64,000 bases of DNA from Flavobacterium palustre (GCF_014639535.1 NZ_BMGA01000004.1:238597-302596); one strand, 5' to 3'. Positions 26,753 through 36,356 are shown, numbered from the stretch's first letter. Notes: generated by a model from the sequence alone, not told the origin. Made by a program: numbers and translations.

Positions 26753-27319
26753 GACTTTTGCCCATTCACGAGCTACTAATTCAAGCTCTAAATACCAGTC
26801 TTCACCAAACCTTCTAATCAAAGCCTCTTTGACAAATTTATACACCGGAACTTCCAATTCTTTACCCAAAGAACAGGCATCATCACAGATATCCCATTTA
26901 TCATAATTAACCGCCGCAAACTCGGTAAAATCTTTTACTCTAATTGGATACAAATGACAGGAAACCGGTTTTTTCCAATCAACAATCCCCTGATTATAGG
27001 CTTGTTCAATACCGCAAAGTGCGGTTTTACCATCAAAAATCACATAAGCACAATCCTTATTGTCGATTAATGGTGTTTCCATATCTCCGTCAGTTCCTTT
27101 TACCCAGGTACCCTGAGCTTCAATAGCCTCTATTCCTTCTTTGCGTAAAAAAGGCTTTACTTTAGGAAATATTTCCTCCAAAATTTTAGCTTCCTCTTCA
27201 TTTAAAGGCGCACCTGCATCACCATCAACACAGCAGGCTCCGTGACAGGCTGAAAGATTACAAACAAATTCTTTTTCTAAAATATCTTCCGAAACTATGG
27301 TTTTTCCTAATTGAAACAT
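26741..27319 (-). CDS. DUF3109 family cysteine-rich protein
   Basis: A 192-residue cytoplasmic-type protein with cysteines in clusters: CNLSACHGACCVDGDAG near the start, then single Cys in KDCAYV, ALCGIEQ, VSCHLYPIR and ICDDAC. The pattern is that of DUF3109, related to the YkgJ-type zinc/iron-chelating family. It probably binds a metal or Fe-S cluster; the reaction is unknown. A -7 box (27348-27355) lies about 30 nt upstream. Confidence 0.85.
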   Translation of the reverse strand: MFQLGKTIVSEDILEKEFVCNLSACHGACCVDGDAGAPLNEEEAKILEEIFPKVKPFLRKEGIEAIEAQGTWVKGTDGDMETPLIDNKDCAYVIFDGKTALCGIEQAYNQGIVDWKKPVSCHLYPIRVKDFTEFAAVNYDKWDICDDACSLGKELEVPVYKFVKEALIRRFGEDWYLELELVAREWAKVKSK

Positions 27320-27347
27320 GGATTGATTTACTATAATTTATAAAATG

Positions 27348-27355
27348 CAAAGATA
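27348..27355 (-). promoter_or_regulatory. -7 box of the DUF3109 gene
   Basis: TATCTTTG on the minus strand fits TAnnTTTG, 29 nt before the start codon. No TTG is seen at ideal spacing. Confidence 0.45.
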
Positions 27356-27652
27356 ATCAATCCATAACTTACACTATGAGGCAAAAACTGTTTTATACCT
27401 AACTTTAACTAAATTCGAGCCTATTTAAAACGAAAAAAAACAAGCATTAAGCCACAAAGAACCTACACCCACAAAAATAACACAACTAATTAAAATTCAA
27501 ATTGTTACAATTCTATTTTAACACTTTGCTGTTAAATTATACGGTCGTAATGTTAAAGGACTATTGCTCTAAACATTTTTTTTATAATTTTACCCCGTAA
27601 TTTAGCCTGTAGAAACAACTTGAATTTCAATCTACAAGCCAACACTAATATC
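27356..27652. other. Gene-free divergent spacer
   Basis: An AT-rich gap between the divergent DUF3109 and small-membrane-protein genes. Apart from the DUF3109 -7 box next to it, I see no repeat, RNA or convincing ORF. Confidence 0.5.
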
Positions 27653-27856
27653 ATGAAAATCTTTACTAACATCTTAGTGTTTCTAGCATCAGCACTGGTT
27701 ATTTTCAACATCACTCAATTGGATTTCAACAATCTTTTTGGAGGAGATAATGCAGTAGCTTTTATTGGAATTGCTGCTTCTTGTTGTGCCATCTTAATTT
27801 TGTTGATTTTTAGAATGTCTAAAAAAATAGACGACAAAATGAACGACAAACTATAA
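27653..27856 (+). CDS. Small two-helix membrane protein
   Basis: A 67-residue protein with two hydrophobic segments (IFTNILVFLASALVIFNIT and AVAFIGIAASCCAILILLIF) and a charged C-terminus (RMSKKIDDKMNDKL). ATG 27653 is preferred to an in-frame TTG 33 nt earlier. It stops five nucleotides before the flavoprotein gene, so the two are cotranscribed and may work together. Function unknown. Confidence 0.75.
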   Translation: MKIFTNILVFLASALVIFNITQLDFNNLFGGDNAVAFIGIAASCCAILILLIFRMSKKIDDKMNDKL

Positions 27857-27861
27857 TCAAT

Positions 27862-28467
27862 ATGTTTGACGTACTTATAATTGGAGGCGGAGTTTCCGGA
27901 ATGTCATGCGCTTTAGTTCTTGGCTCAGCCAAAAACAAAAGTTTTGCAACCGACAAGGAAATCGGCATTATCACTCACCAAAAGTCCTCTTCACTACAAG
28001 ACGCTTTATTTAATAATGCTTATGGTATTCCGGCAGGAAAATTAGGTTCGGAATTACTTAGCGAAAGTATTGTTCATTTGAGCGAAAGCTACCCTCATAT
28101 TACACAAATTCAAAACGAAAAAGTAATTCGAATTGAAGGTGAATCGCCTAATTTCAATGTCATCACCAACAAAAATAGTTACAAAACAAAAGCTATTGTG
28201 ATAGGCATAGGTTCCGCAAATACATTTGCCATCGAAGGATTAATGCAATATGTTATTCCACATCAAAAAGCACTTGCTGAAAAACAAAGAATACAATTAA
28301 AAAATAATGACCACAAAGTAACCGAAGGCATTTACACTATAGGAACATTAGCCGGATGGAGAAGCCAGCTTGCCATTGCTGCTGGAAGCGGTGCTGCTGT
28401 TGCTACCGACATCCTTACTTTATGGAATAACGGCGTGCAGACTCACGCCCACGACAGCATTCGATAA
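27862..28467 (+). CDS. Short FAD-dependent oxidoreductase (thioredoxin-reductase fold fragment)
   Basis: A 201-residue flavoprotein with the N-terminal dinucleotide motif GGGVSGMSCA and a C-terminal block aligning with the FAD domain of thioredoxin reductases (YTIGTLAGWRSQLAIAAGSGAAVATDIL). It lacks the NAD(P)H domain and the CxxC, being about 110 residues shorter than TrxB. The usual GD that binds the FAD ribityl chain reads GT here. It could be a single-domain oxidase-like protein or a degenerate one. Cotranscribed with the small membrane protein. Confidence 0.8.
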   Translation: MFDVLIIGGGVSGMSCALVLGSAKNKSFATDKEIGIITHQKSSSLQDALFNNAYGIPAGKLGSELLSESIVHLSESYPHITQIQNEKVIRIEGESPNFNVITNKNSYKTKAIVIGIGSANTFAIEGLMQYVIPHQKALAEKQRIQLKNNDHKVTEGIYTIGTLAGWRSQLAIAAGSGAAVATDILTLWNNGVQTHAHDSIR

Positions 28468-28481
28468 AAATATTTTAAAAA

Positions 28482-28547
28482 TAAACCATTAAGGGATTAA
28501 GAAAATTTAGCCGCAACGCTTAATAAACTTAATCCCTTAATGGTTTA
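28482..28547. terminator. Perfect 20-bp inverted repeat between convergent genes
   Basis: TAAACCATTAAGGGATTAAG (28482-28501) is exactly mirrored at 28528-28547 around a 26-nt loop. It sits between the convergent flavoprotein and lipoprotein genes, so it probably stops transcription from both sides. The arm perfection suggests a repeat-element origin. Confidence 0.65.
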
Positions 28548-28564
28548 CAAAAAAATCTTATTTT

Positions 28565-28870
28565 TTATTTCACAGAAACTATCTCTTTGACTTTTATATA
28601 TTTCTCCGAATTCGTTTTCCAGATTTCACCTTTTAAAGTCACTTTTTCACCTGCTTTAACAACTCTATAATTTTCATCTCCGAGATTAACCCGGCTGATA
28701 GTTGCTATATAAATTTCGTTTTTAGCCGTTTTTACGTTTGCCGTGTAACCGTCTTTGGCAAATTCAACCGACGTTACATTTCCTTCCAGCTGATTTTTAG
28801 CTCTCATACCAGCGCATGAAAAAAAGACAGCAATTAAACCCGCTAAAAAAACAACCCAAATCTTTTTCAT
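28565..28870 (-). CDS. Small hypothetical lipoprotein
   Basis: A 101-residue protein with a signal sequence and lipobox (AVFFSC, Cys at 19). The mature ~80 residues have alternating beta-type sequence (KNEIYIATISRVNLGDENYRVVKAGEKVTLKGEIW), compatible with an OB-like fold. It starts 13 nt after the S41 protease gene, so it is probably the last gene of that operon. Function unknown. Confidence 0.7.
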   Translation of the reverse strand: MKKIWVVFLAGLIAVFFSCAGMRAKNQLEGNVTSVEFAKDGYTANVKTAKNEIYIATISRVNLGDENYRVVKAGEKVTLKGEIWKTNSEKYIKVKEIVSVK

Positions 28871-28883
28871 AATTACAACCTTA

Positions 28884-30458
28884 TTATTTTTTATTTAAAA
28901 CTATCTTAATCATCACATCGTCTTTCAACATAATATCATAATAAGCCTTTTCACCATACAATTGCCTTGCAAACTCAGCATTCAAATAACGTTTAATGAC
29001 CGTTTTACTTTTCTCCAATTGCAATTCTCTGGCGTGTATGGAAATCAGATTCTTAAAAAGAATAAAATATTCGTCGGTAGCATTCATTTTCTTTAAAAAC
29101 TGTTCAAACGAAAGTCCTTTAAAACCATTCCTGTTTTTATCCAATTGTTCAAAAACAAAATTCCCAACAATCCCGGATTCCATCAAATAAACCGTTGCCT
29201 CATTGGCATTTCCAAATTCGAGTGGAACAAAAACATCCGGGACAATCCCACCGCCGCCATACACAAGTCGTCCTTTAGTGGTTTTATATCGCACACTATC
29301 ATCCACTTTTATACTGTCTTTATCATACAGTTCTCCATTTTGAAAACGGGATTCCGACTCTTTAAAATACTGTTCTTCTCCTTTAGAATACGGTTTTTGA
29401 ATCGATCTTCCCGTAGGCGTGTAATATCGCGCTACCGTCAATCGCACCGCCGAACCATCATTAAAATCTATTTCTCTTTGCACCAATCCTTTCCCAAAAG
29501 AACGACGCCCCACAATAGTTCCCCTGTCATTATCCTGAATTGCACCTGCCAGAATTTCGCTGGCCGAAGCCGAATTTTCATTAATTAAAACAAACAATCG
29601 ACCCGCTTCAAAATCGCCTTTTTTAGTAGCGTACGTTTTATCGACTCTTCCTCTTTTATTTTTTGTAAAAACAATTAGCTTTCTATTAGCCAATAATTCA
29701 TCGGCTATAGCAATGGCTTCTTCCATATAACCGCCTCCATTGTCGCGAAGATCAATAACCAGCGATTTTGCTCCTTGTTTTTTAAGCCGAATCAAATTGG
29801 ACCTAAATTCCTCATAGGTAGTTTCGGCAAAACGATTGATTTTAATATATGCCGTTATTGGGTTTAACATCAAACCAACATCGACACTTTTGAGAGGAAT
29901 TACACCCCGCCTGATTTTAAAATTAATTTTTTTCTTTTCAGAATTTCTGTAAACAGTAAGCAAGACTTCAGAACCTTCTTTTCCTTTGAGTTTAGAAAAC
30001 AACGTATCCGTAGGCAGTTTTCGCCCAAATAATTTTGTCCCATTGGCATACAAAATTCGGTCGCCGGCTTTAATTCCTGCTTTTGCCGAAGGCCCATTTT
30101 CAATAGGCTGAACAATAGCTACCGTGTCTTTATAAATGTAAAACCGAACACCAATACCCACAAAATCACCTTTCATGTTCTCTGCAACTGCTGCCTGTTC
30201 CGTTGGAGGAACATAAACTGAATGCGGATCTAATTGAGCCAGAATATTATCGACGGTTTTATCAACAATCGAATCGGTATCAACATCATCAACATATTCA
30301 TTATTAATAAAATCGATCAGCTGATTGAGTTTGGCTTTCGAACTATTTGCTGTTGAAAACTGATTTTCTGCTGAAAAACCCAACATACCTCCAATAAATA
30401 TCCCTATCGCCAGAATAGCGCTAACATAAATTGGGATATATTTACTATCTATTTTCAC
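28884..30458 (-). CDS. C-terminal processing peptidase (S41 family)
   Basis: A 524-residue exported protease with an N-terminal membrane anchor (IYVSAILAIGIFIGGMLG). A PDZ domain is at ~85-170 (GIGVRFYIYKDTVAIVQPIENGPSAKAGIKAGDRIL). The S41 catalytic core has the nucleophile Ser in NENSASASEILAGAIQDNDRG and the Lys in GRRSFGKGLVQ. A C-terminal extension of ~150 residues follows. It acts in the periplasm on protein C-termini. Gene order dCMP deaminase-S41 protease (2-nt gap) is common in Flavobacteriaceae. Confidence 0.93.
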   Translation of the reverse strand: MKIDSKYIPIYVSAILAIGIFIGGMLGFSAENQFSTANSSKAKLNQLIDFINNEYVDDVDTDSIVDKTVDNILAQLDPHSVYVPPTEQAAVAENMKGDFVGIGVRFYIYKDTVAIVQPIENGPSAKAGIKAGDRILYANGTKLFGRKLPTDTLFSKLKGKEGSEVLLTVYRNSEKKKINFKIRRGVIPLKSVDVGLMLNPITAYIKINRFAETTYEEFRSNLIRLKKQGAKSLVIDLRDNGGGYMEEAIAIADELLANRKLIVFTKNKRGRVDKTYATKKGDFEAGRLFVLINENSASASEILAGAIQDNDRGTIVGRRSFGKGLVQREIDFNDGSAVRLTVARYYTPTGRSIQKPYSKGEEQYFKESESRFQNGELYDKDSIKVDDSVRYKTTKGRLVYGGGGIVPDVFVPLEFGNANEATVYLMESGIVGNFVFEQLDKNRNGFKGLSFEQFLKKMNATDEYFILFKNLISIHARELQLEKSKTVIKRYLNAEFARQLYGEKAYYDIMLKDDVMIKIVLNKK

Positions 30459-30460
30459 CT

Positions 30461-30892
30461 TTAGTCTTCTAATTCAGGAATATGATCTACAATTACACCT
30501 GCTTTTTTCAAAAACTGAATTCCTGAATCATCACGATATCCGTTTTGATACACTACTCTTTTAATTCCGGACTGGTGAATTAACTTACTGCATTCTTTAC
30601 AAGGAGAAAGCGTGATATAAAGCGTAGCACCTTCACAGGACTGGGTTGATCTTGCCACTTTTAGAATTGCATTGGCTTCGGCATGCAACACATCCCATCT
30701 TGTCAAGCCTTCTTCATCTTCGCAGCAATTATCAAAACCGGAAGGCGTACCGTTATAACCATCCGAAATAATCATTCTGTCTTTAACAATAATAGCCCCT
30801 ACCTGCTTGCGTTTGCAATAAGACAAAAGTCCCCATTCCTTAGCAATGCGCAAATAAGCCTTATCGTATTTATTTAATTTCTTTTGTTCCAT
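30461..30892 (-). CDS. dCMP deaminase
   Basis: A 143-residue zinc deaminase with catalytic HAEANAI and zinc motif LSPCKECSKLIHQSGI, plus the allosteric-type DGYNGTPSGFDNCCE segment of deoxycytidylate deaminases. It converts dCMP to dUMP for dTMP synthesis. It lies two nucleotides upstream of the S41 protease and three downstream of the HupE-like gene, as part of a three- or four-gene operon. Confidence 0.92.
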   Translation of the reverse strand: MEQKKLNKYDKAYLRIAKEWGLLSYCKRKQVGAIIVKDRMIISDGYNGTPSGFDNCCEDEEGLTRWDVLHAEANAILKVARSTQSCEGATLYITLSPCKECSKLIHQSGIKRVVYQNGYRDDSGIQFLKKAGVIVDHIPELED

Positions 30893-30895
30893 AAT

Positions 30896-31498
30896 CTATC
30901 TTAACCAAATTTCATTACCAATAATAATTGGCAAAACTACTCCAATAATAAATGCCGACATAACCAAAGTCCAGTCTCTTTTAGAAAATCGAAAAACAGT
31001 TTGCACTATATATGCCAAAATCAAAACCACCAGCATCACTATCAGCTGAGCTGCTTCGATTCCTAATGCAAATTCTAATACAGCTAACAACTTAGAAGTT
31101 GCCGTTCCGTAATGAATGGATTTAAAAGTATTCAAAAAACCTAAACCATGAATGATCCCAAAGAAAAGTGTGATAAAAAAAACCAAATTAATACTTTCTT
31201 TTTTACCCGACTTTCCGGCGGTAAAAAGATGAAACAAAGCCACTATCAAAATGGTAAAAGGAATCAACAATTCGATTACAGCTACTTTGACAGCAATAAT
31301 TCCGTAAATGGTCAATAACAAAGCAATGGTATGTCCTAAAGTAAATGTAGTTACTAAGATTAAAATGCGTTTCCAGTCTTTAAAAGCAAGCGGAATTGCA
31401 AGTGCAATAAGAAACAAAATATGGTCGTAGGAATAGATATTTAAAATATGTTTTAATCCTAATTGAAAATAAATTAAAAATTGGGACATCGAATACAT
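30896..31498 (-). CDS. HupE/UreJ-family membrane protein
   Basis: A 200-residue protein with about six membrane helices. Conserved His/Asp positions typical of HupE/UreJ are present: GLKHILNIYSYDHILFLIAL, FTLGHTIALLL and FFGIIHGLGFLNTF. The family is linked to nickel or cobalt uptake. No hydrogenase or urease is nearby, so the role is open. The start could also be the internal ATG at 31489 (MSQFLIYF). Confidence 0.85.
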   Translation of the reverse strand: MYSMSQFLIYFQLGLKHILNIYSYDHILFLIALAIPLAFKDWKRILILVTTFTLGHTIALLLTIYGIIAVKVAVIELLIPFTILIVALFHLFTAGKSGKKESINLVFFITLFFGIIHGLGFLNTFKSIHYGTATSKLLAVLEFALGIEAAQLIVMLVVLILAYIVQTVFRFSKRDWTLVMSAFIIGVVLPIIIGNEIWLR

Positions 31499-31644
31499 TA
31501 TTTGATTGATATAGGGATTGTAAACTTACGATTAATTTTGAAACCCTCAATTTAATTGCGAATTCCTTTAAAATAAAATTGATTCTAAATTATATTTCCT
31601 TCTAAATAAAATCCAAAAGAAAATCAATAATTTAAAAATTGAAG

Positions 31645-31652
31645 TATATTTG
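31645..31652 (+). promoter_or_regulatory. -7 box of the TerB-like gene
   Basis: TATATTTG fits TAnnTTTG, 24 nt before ATG 31676. No TTG is seen at 17-23 nt upstream. Confidence 0.5.
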
Positions 31653-31675
31653 TCTAATAAAAAAACACAATAATT

Positions 31676-32107
31676 ATGTCATTTTCAGATTTATTTGATA
31701 GCGAATTTAAACAAAGAAACAAAGGTCATTTTGCTGCAATTGTTCGTGTTGCTCTAACTGATGGTATTGTTTCTGAAGAAGAGAAAGCTTTCATCAACAA
31801 ACTAGCTACAAAACTTGAAATTGCACCTTCAGAATACGAAGAGATTTTAGAAAATCCGGCAATTCACCCAATCAACCCACCTTATTTATATTCTCAAAGA
31901 CTGGAGCGTTTGTACGATTTAGCACGAATGGTTCATGTTGATCATCAGTTAGGAGACAAACAAGAGGTCGTTTTAAGAAAAATCGGAATTGGACTGGGTT
32001 TTACACCAAGCAACGTAAATCACATCGTGGCAAAAGCCTTATCATTAGTTGACAAAAAAGTAGATTTTGACACTTTTGCTTACGAAATGCAAAACATGCA
32101 CAAGTAA
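31676..32107 (+). CDS. TerB-like domain protein
   Basis: A 143-residue all-helical protein with the TerB-type helix pair (VRVALTDGIVSEEEKAFINKLATKL), where conserved Asp/Glu residues form the TerB metal-binding site. The family is named from tellurite resistance but often has unrelated or unknown roles. Monocistronic, with its own -7 box and a clear terminator. Confidence 0.82.
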   Translation: MSFSDLFDSEFKQRNKGHFAAIVRVALTDGIVSEEEKAFINKLATKLEIAPSEYEEILENPAIHPINPPYLYSQRLERLYDLARMVHVDHQLGDKQEVVLRKIGIGLGFTPSNVNHIVAKALSLVDKKVDFDTFAYEMQNMHK

Positions 32108-32128
32108 TATTACTTTATTACATACAAC

Positions 32129-32161
32129 AAAAAAGCTCTTGAGAATTTTCAAGAGCTTTTT
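32129..32161. terminator. Bidirectional terminator between TerB-like gene and fbp
   Basis: AAAAAGCTCTTGA pairs with TTCAAGAGCTTTTT across a short loop, between convergent genes, with A and T runs on the two sides. Confidence 0.8.
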
Positions 32162-32189
32162 CATTTATTGGAATAATTATCCAAAACTA

Positions 32190-33200
32190 TTATTTTGCTG
32201 CCTTAAGCATAAATTCCTCAGCCTTAGCAACCATATTATAACTTCCGCAGAAAAACGGCACTCGCTCGTGTAATTCTGTTGGTTTAATTTCCATAATTCG
32301 TCTAAAACCATCCGATGCTTTTCCTCCGGCCTGTTCAGCAATAAAAGCCATTGGATTGCACTCATAAAGCAATCTTAATTTACCTTTAGGTGCCTTAGAA
32401 CTTGTAGGATAAATATAAATTCCTCCTTTAATCATATTTCGATGAATATCTGAAACTAAACTACCAATATATCTTGAAGTATATGGTCGGTCTCCTTCTT
32501 CGGCCTGACAGTATTTAATATAATCCTTAACTCCCTGAGGAAACTGAATATAATGCCCTTCATTAACAGAATAAATATGCCCGTCAGGAGCAAATTTCAT
32601 ATCAGGATGCGACAGGTAAAAAGTACCAATAGCCGGGTTCAGCGTAAATCCGTTTACCCCGTCTCCTGTAGTGTAAACTAACATTGTAGATGTACCATAA
32701 ATTACATAACCTGCGGCTACCTGCATGGTTCCCGGTTGTAAAAAATCTTCAATTGAAACCGGAGTTCCTACCGGAGTAACACGTCTGTAAACCGAGAAAA
32801 CAGTTCCTACCGAAACATTCACATCAATATTAGACGAACCATCTAAAGGATCCATCAAAACCACATATTTATTTTTATGTCCTTTGTCTTTTCCTTCAAC
32901 AGTAATGAAATCATCATTTTCTTCCGATGCAATTCCGCAAACAATCTCACGATTTTTTAAAGTTTGAATAAAAACCTCATTGGCATAAACATCTAATTTC
33001 TGCTGATCTTCTCCCTGAATATTAGTTTCTCCGGCTGCTCCGGTTATATCAACTAATCCTGCTTTATTCACTTTATAGCTCACAACTTTTGCTGCAAGGC
33101 GAATTGAATTGATTATTCGGGATAATTCTCCGGATGAATATTGAAATGATTTTTGGTTGTCAATAATAAACTCTCCTAAGGTGGTTGCTCTTTCTTCCAT
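32190..33200 (-). CDS. fbp: Fructose-1,6-bisphosphatase, class I
   Basis: A 336-residue FBPase, the gluconeogenic phosphatase. The metal site is in [16 protein letters not shown], with upstream [11 protein letters not shown]. The sugar-phosphate site is near [23 protein letters not shown], followed by [20 protein letters not shown]. Its length is normal. Divergent from the GNAT gene at 33371. Confidence 0.96.
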   Translation of the reverse strand: MEERATTLGEFIIDNQKSFQYSSGELSRIINSIRLAAKVVSYKVNKAGLVDITGAAGETNIQGEDQQKLDVYANEVFIQTLKNREIVCGIASEENDDFITVEGKDKGHKNKYVVLMDPLDGSSNIDVNVSVGTVFSVYRRVTPVGTPVSIEDFLQPGTMQVAAGYVIYGTSTMLVYTTGDGVNGFTLNPAIGTFYLSHPDMKFAPDGHIYSVNEGHYIQFPQGVKDYIKYCQAEEGDRPYTSRYIGSLVSDIHRNMIKGGIYIYPTSSKAPKGKLRLLYECNPMAFIAEQAGGKASDGFRRIMEIKPTELHERVPFFCGSYNMVAKAEEFMLKAAK

Positions 33201-33370
33201 TTACGAAATCGATATAATTGTATTTGAGGTAACAAATATCGTTTTTTTTGTGATAATGATTCAATAAAACTTACTTAGTTTGGCAGTATTGTATATTTGC
33301 TAATAATTAGCAGTCTATCAGATTTCAGGAAAGCCTTATTGTTAAATTTTAAACCAAAAAATACGAATCT

Positions 33371-33856
33371 ATGAATATTAGAGCAGGTAAAAAAGAAGAC
33401 ATGAAGGCGGTTCTTAGTCTTATTCAGGAGCTGGCGGAATTTGAAAAAGAGCCCGATGCCGTTATCGTAACAGAAGAAGATTTAATTAGGGATGGTTTTG
33501 GTGACCACCCTTTATTTCATGTTTTTGTTGCCGAAATAAACTCTGAGATTGTTGGGATTGCCCTTTATTATTACCGCTATTCCACCTGGAAAGGAAAAAT
33601 TATCCATCTTGAGGATTTGGTAGTAAAAAATAATATGCGGGGCAAAGGAGTAGGCTATGCACTATATTCTGAAATTATTAAACAGGCACAAAGAGATAAA
33701 GTAAAAAGAATTGACTGGCATGTGCTGGACTGGAATACACCGGCAATTGATTTTTATGAAAAAACAGGAGCTAAAGTATTCAGCGAATGGCAGCTTGCTC
33801 AAATGGATGAAGCCGGGATTGCCGATTTTACAGAAAGTAGATTAAAACAATATTAG
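33371..33856 (+). CDS. GNAT N-acetyltransferase (diamine/spermidine acetyltransferase-like)
   Basis: A 161-residue GNAT enzyme. The acetyl-CoA loop is [18 protein letters not shown]. The C-terminal block [21 protein letters not shown] is close to the spermidine/spermine N1-acetyltransferase group, as is LEDLVV before the loop. The exact substrate is uncertain. TATATTTG at 33292-33299 could be its -7 box. The aspartate kinase gene starts 17 nt downstream, so the pair is likely cotranscribed. Confidence 0.87.
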   Translation: MNIRAGKKEDMKAVLSLIQELAEFEKEPDAVIVTEEDLIRDGFGDHPLFHVFVAEINSEIVGIALYYYRYSTWKGKIIHLEDLVVKNNMRGKGVGYALYSEIIKQAQRDKVKRIDWHVLDWNTPAIDFYEKTGAKVFSEWQLAQMDEAGIADFTESRLKQY

Positions 33857-33873
33857 AAAAAAATATATAAAAT

Positions 33874-35130
33874 ATGAGAGTATTTAAATTTGGTGGAGCA
33901 TCGGTAAAAGATGCTGCCGGAATAAGAAACGTATATGACGTTTTACAAAAAGCAGGTTACGAAGATGTATTATTAGTTGTTTCGGCAATGGGTAAAACAA
34001 CTAACGCCCTAGAAGTAGTAATCAAAAATTATTTTGATAAGTCTCCTGAACTTAATGCATCGGTACAGGAAATTAAAAAATACCACAACCAAATCTTATT
34101 GGATTTATTCGAAGACGAAAACCATGCTGTCTTTGCTGGTGTAAATGAACATTTTTCTGATTTAGAGTATTTCTTAGCTCATAATAAATCGCCTAACTAC
34201 AACTTTGTTTACGATCAAATTGTAAGTATGGGAGAAATTATTTCAACTACTGTTTTGAGTTATTACATGAATTTCATGGGGATTGAAACCCAATGGATTG
34301 ATGTTCGTAATTATGTTAAAACTAACAACAACTACCGTGATGCGGAAGTGGATTGGGAATTGACTCAAAAAAATATTGCTAACAATATCAAAACTAAAAT
34401 CCTGAATATTACTCAGGGATTCTTAGGTTCTGACGAAAATAACTTTACTACTACTTTAGGTCGTGAAGGTTCAGATTATACTGCTGCTATTTTTGCATAT
34501 TGCTTAAATGCGGAAAGCGTTACTATTTGGAAAGACGTTCCGGGAGTTATGAATGCCGACCCAAGATATTTTGAAAACGCCAGTTTGTTAAACCAAATAT
34601 CGTACCGTGAAGCAATCGAATTGGCTTTCTACGGAGCAACGGTTATTCACCCAAAAACGTTACAGCCATTACAAAAAAAGGAAATCCCTTTACACGTAAA
34701 ATCTTTCATCAATCCATTGTTAAAAGGAACTGTTGTTAGCAAAGGAGCTACTTTAGAGCCATTCATGCCTTGCTTTATTGTAAAAAGAGAGCAATTGTTA
34801 ATCTCTCTTTCTTCTATCGATTTTTCATTCATCATGGAAGAAAATATCAGTGAAATTTTTGGTTTATTCCATGAATTCAAAATTAAGGTAAACTTAATTC
34901 AGAACTCAGCAATTAGTTTTTCTGTATGTGTTGAGGATAAGTTTGGTAACTTTAAAGACTTGCTTGCTATTTTGTCTAAAAAATTCAAAGTGGGCTACAA
35001 CGAAGATGTAACCTTATACACTATCAGACATTTTAACGATGCTGCTGCTCAAACAGTAGTGGAAGGAAAAACGGTATTGTTAAAACAATTAGGTACTGAA
35101 ACTATGCAAATTGTTACTAAAGAAGGTTAA
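33874..35130 (+). CDS. Aspartate kinase, monofunctional
   Basis: A 418-residue kinase that makes aspartyl phosphate for Lys, Thr and Met synthesis. The N-terminus (MRVFKFGGASVKDA) and the nucleotide/aspartate motifs (VVSAMGKTTNAL, TLGREGSDYTAAIFA, KDVPGVMNADPR) are intact. A C-terminal ACT-type regulatory region is at ~300-418. No homoserine dehydrogenase domain is fused. It follows the GNAT gene and ends at a terminator. Confidence 0.94.
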   Translation: MRVFKFGGASVKDAAGIRNVYDVLQKAGYEDVLLVVSAMGKTTNALEVVIKNYFDKSPELNASVQEIKKYHNQILLDLFEDENHAVFAGVNEHFSDLEYFLAHNKSPNYNFVYDQIVSMGEIISTTVLSYYMNFMGIETQWIDVRNYVKTNNNYRDAEVDWELTQKNIANNIKTKILNITQGFLGSDENNFTTTLGREGSDYTAAIFAYCLNAESVTIWKDVPGVMNADPRYFENASLLNQISYREAIELAFYGATVIHPKTLQPLQKKEIPLHVKSFINPLLKGTVVSKGATLEPFMPCFIVKREQLLISLSSIDFSFIMEENISEIFGLFHEFKIKVNLIQNSAISFSVCVEDKFGNFKDLLAILSKKFKVGYNEDVTLYTIRHFNDAAAQTVVEGKTVLLKQLGTETMQIVTKEG

Positions 35131-35152
35131 TCTTTTTTTATTATACTTTTCT

Positions 35153-35184
35153 AAAAAGACACTGTTATTTAGCAGTGTCTTTTT
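35153..35184 (+). terminator. Terminator of the aspartate kinase gene
   Basis: AAAAAGACACTG pairs with CAGTGTCTTTTT around an 8-nt loop, ending in a T-rich tail. Confidence 0.8.
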
Positions 35185-35279
35185 TATTACATTAGGAAAT
35201 AATAACTTAATAGTTTGATAATTCATAAGTCTGTTTACAAAAACTTTGTTTAAGTATTTTTATCAAAAATGATTAAACT

Positions 35280-36356
35280 ATGAATTTAAACACACCAAGC
35301 AAAACCATTTTAGTAGCTCCGTTAAACTGGGGTTTAGGACACGCAACACGCTGCATTCCTATTATTAAAGCCTTACAGGACAATAATTTTATACCTATTA
35401 TTGCCTCAGACGGCATTGCTTTGGACTTATTAAAAAAAGAATTTCCTTATTTAAAATTTCTCGAACTGCCTTCTTACCAGATAGAATATGCCAAAAACGG
35501 AAAATATTTTAAATGGAAACTACTCAAGAATTGTCCAAAAATGATTGAAGCCATTTTGGAAGAAAAAAAAATGGTAAAAAAATGGATTAAGAAATACGAT
35601 ATCGACGGCATCATTTCGGACAACCGACTTGGAGTTTTCAGTAAAAAAGTGCCTTCGGTATTTATCACGCACCAACTTAATGTAATGACCGGAAACACTA
35701 CCTGGCTGAGCAGTATTTTACACCAAAACATCATACGAAAATATACCGAATGCTGGATTCCGGACACAGCAAGCACTCCCAATTTAGCCGGCGAGCTAAG
35801 TCATTTAAAAAACCATGATTTAAACATCAAATACATTGGTCCACTGAGTAGAATACAGCAGAAAAAAGTGGAAAAAAAATACGACTTGATGATTATACTT
35901 TCAGGACCTGAACCACAACGGGGAATGCTGGAAGAAAAATTAAAAAAAGAAATCACGCTTTACAATGGACAGATTCTTTTTATAAAGGGAGTCATAGAAA
36001 AAGAGCAAAAAAAGGAACAACTGGAGAATGTTACTTTTTACAATTTCATGCACAGCCGTCAACTCGAACAGTCTCTAAACGAAAGTGATATTATTCTTTG
36101 TCGTTCAGGATATACTTCGATTATGGATTTGGCCAAACTAAACAAAAAAGCCTTCTTTATCCCTACTCCTGGTCAATACGAACAATTATACCTTGCTAAA
36201 AAATTAAAAAAAGAAAATCTTGTCCCTTTTGCAACTCAGGATGATTTTTGTATTGAAAACCTAAGTGAAATTGATACTTATAAAGGACTCTCAGAAATAA
36301 AATCAAACATCAACTGGTCTGAAATTTTCAATGTTTTTTCATTAAACGAACACTAA
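35280..36356 (+). CDS. Glycosyltransferase-like protein (MurG/GT28 fold)
   Basis: A 358-residue GT-B-type protein. The N-terminal Gly/His loop is ILVAPLNWGLGHATRCIPIIKALQ. The C-terminal nucleotide-sugar region is YDLMIILSGPEPQRGMLEE…CRSGYTSIMDLAKLNKKAFFIPTPGQYEQLYLA, resembling MurG-type GPs-E-Q motifs. The sugar donor and acceptor are unknown. Monocistronic, between the aspartate kinase terminator and the convergent OmpA-family gene. Confidence 0.82.
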   Translation: MNLNTPSKTILVAPLNWGLGHATRCIPIIKALQDNNFIPIIASDGIALDLLKKEFPYLKFLELPSYQIEYAKNGKYFKWKLLKNCPKMIEAILEEKKMVKKWIKKYDIDGIISDNRLGVFSKKVPSVFITHQLNVMTGNTTWLSSILHQNIIRKYTECWIPDTASTPNLAGELSHLKNHDLNIKYIGPLSRIQQKKVEKKYDLMIILSGPEPQRGMLEEKLKKEITLYNGQILFIKGVIEKEQKKEQLENVTFYNFMHSRQLEQSLNESDIILCRSGYTSIMDLAKLNKKAFFIPTPGQYEQLYLAKKLKKENLVPFATQDDFCIENLSEIDTYKGLSEIKSNINWSEIFNVFSLNEH

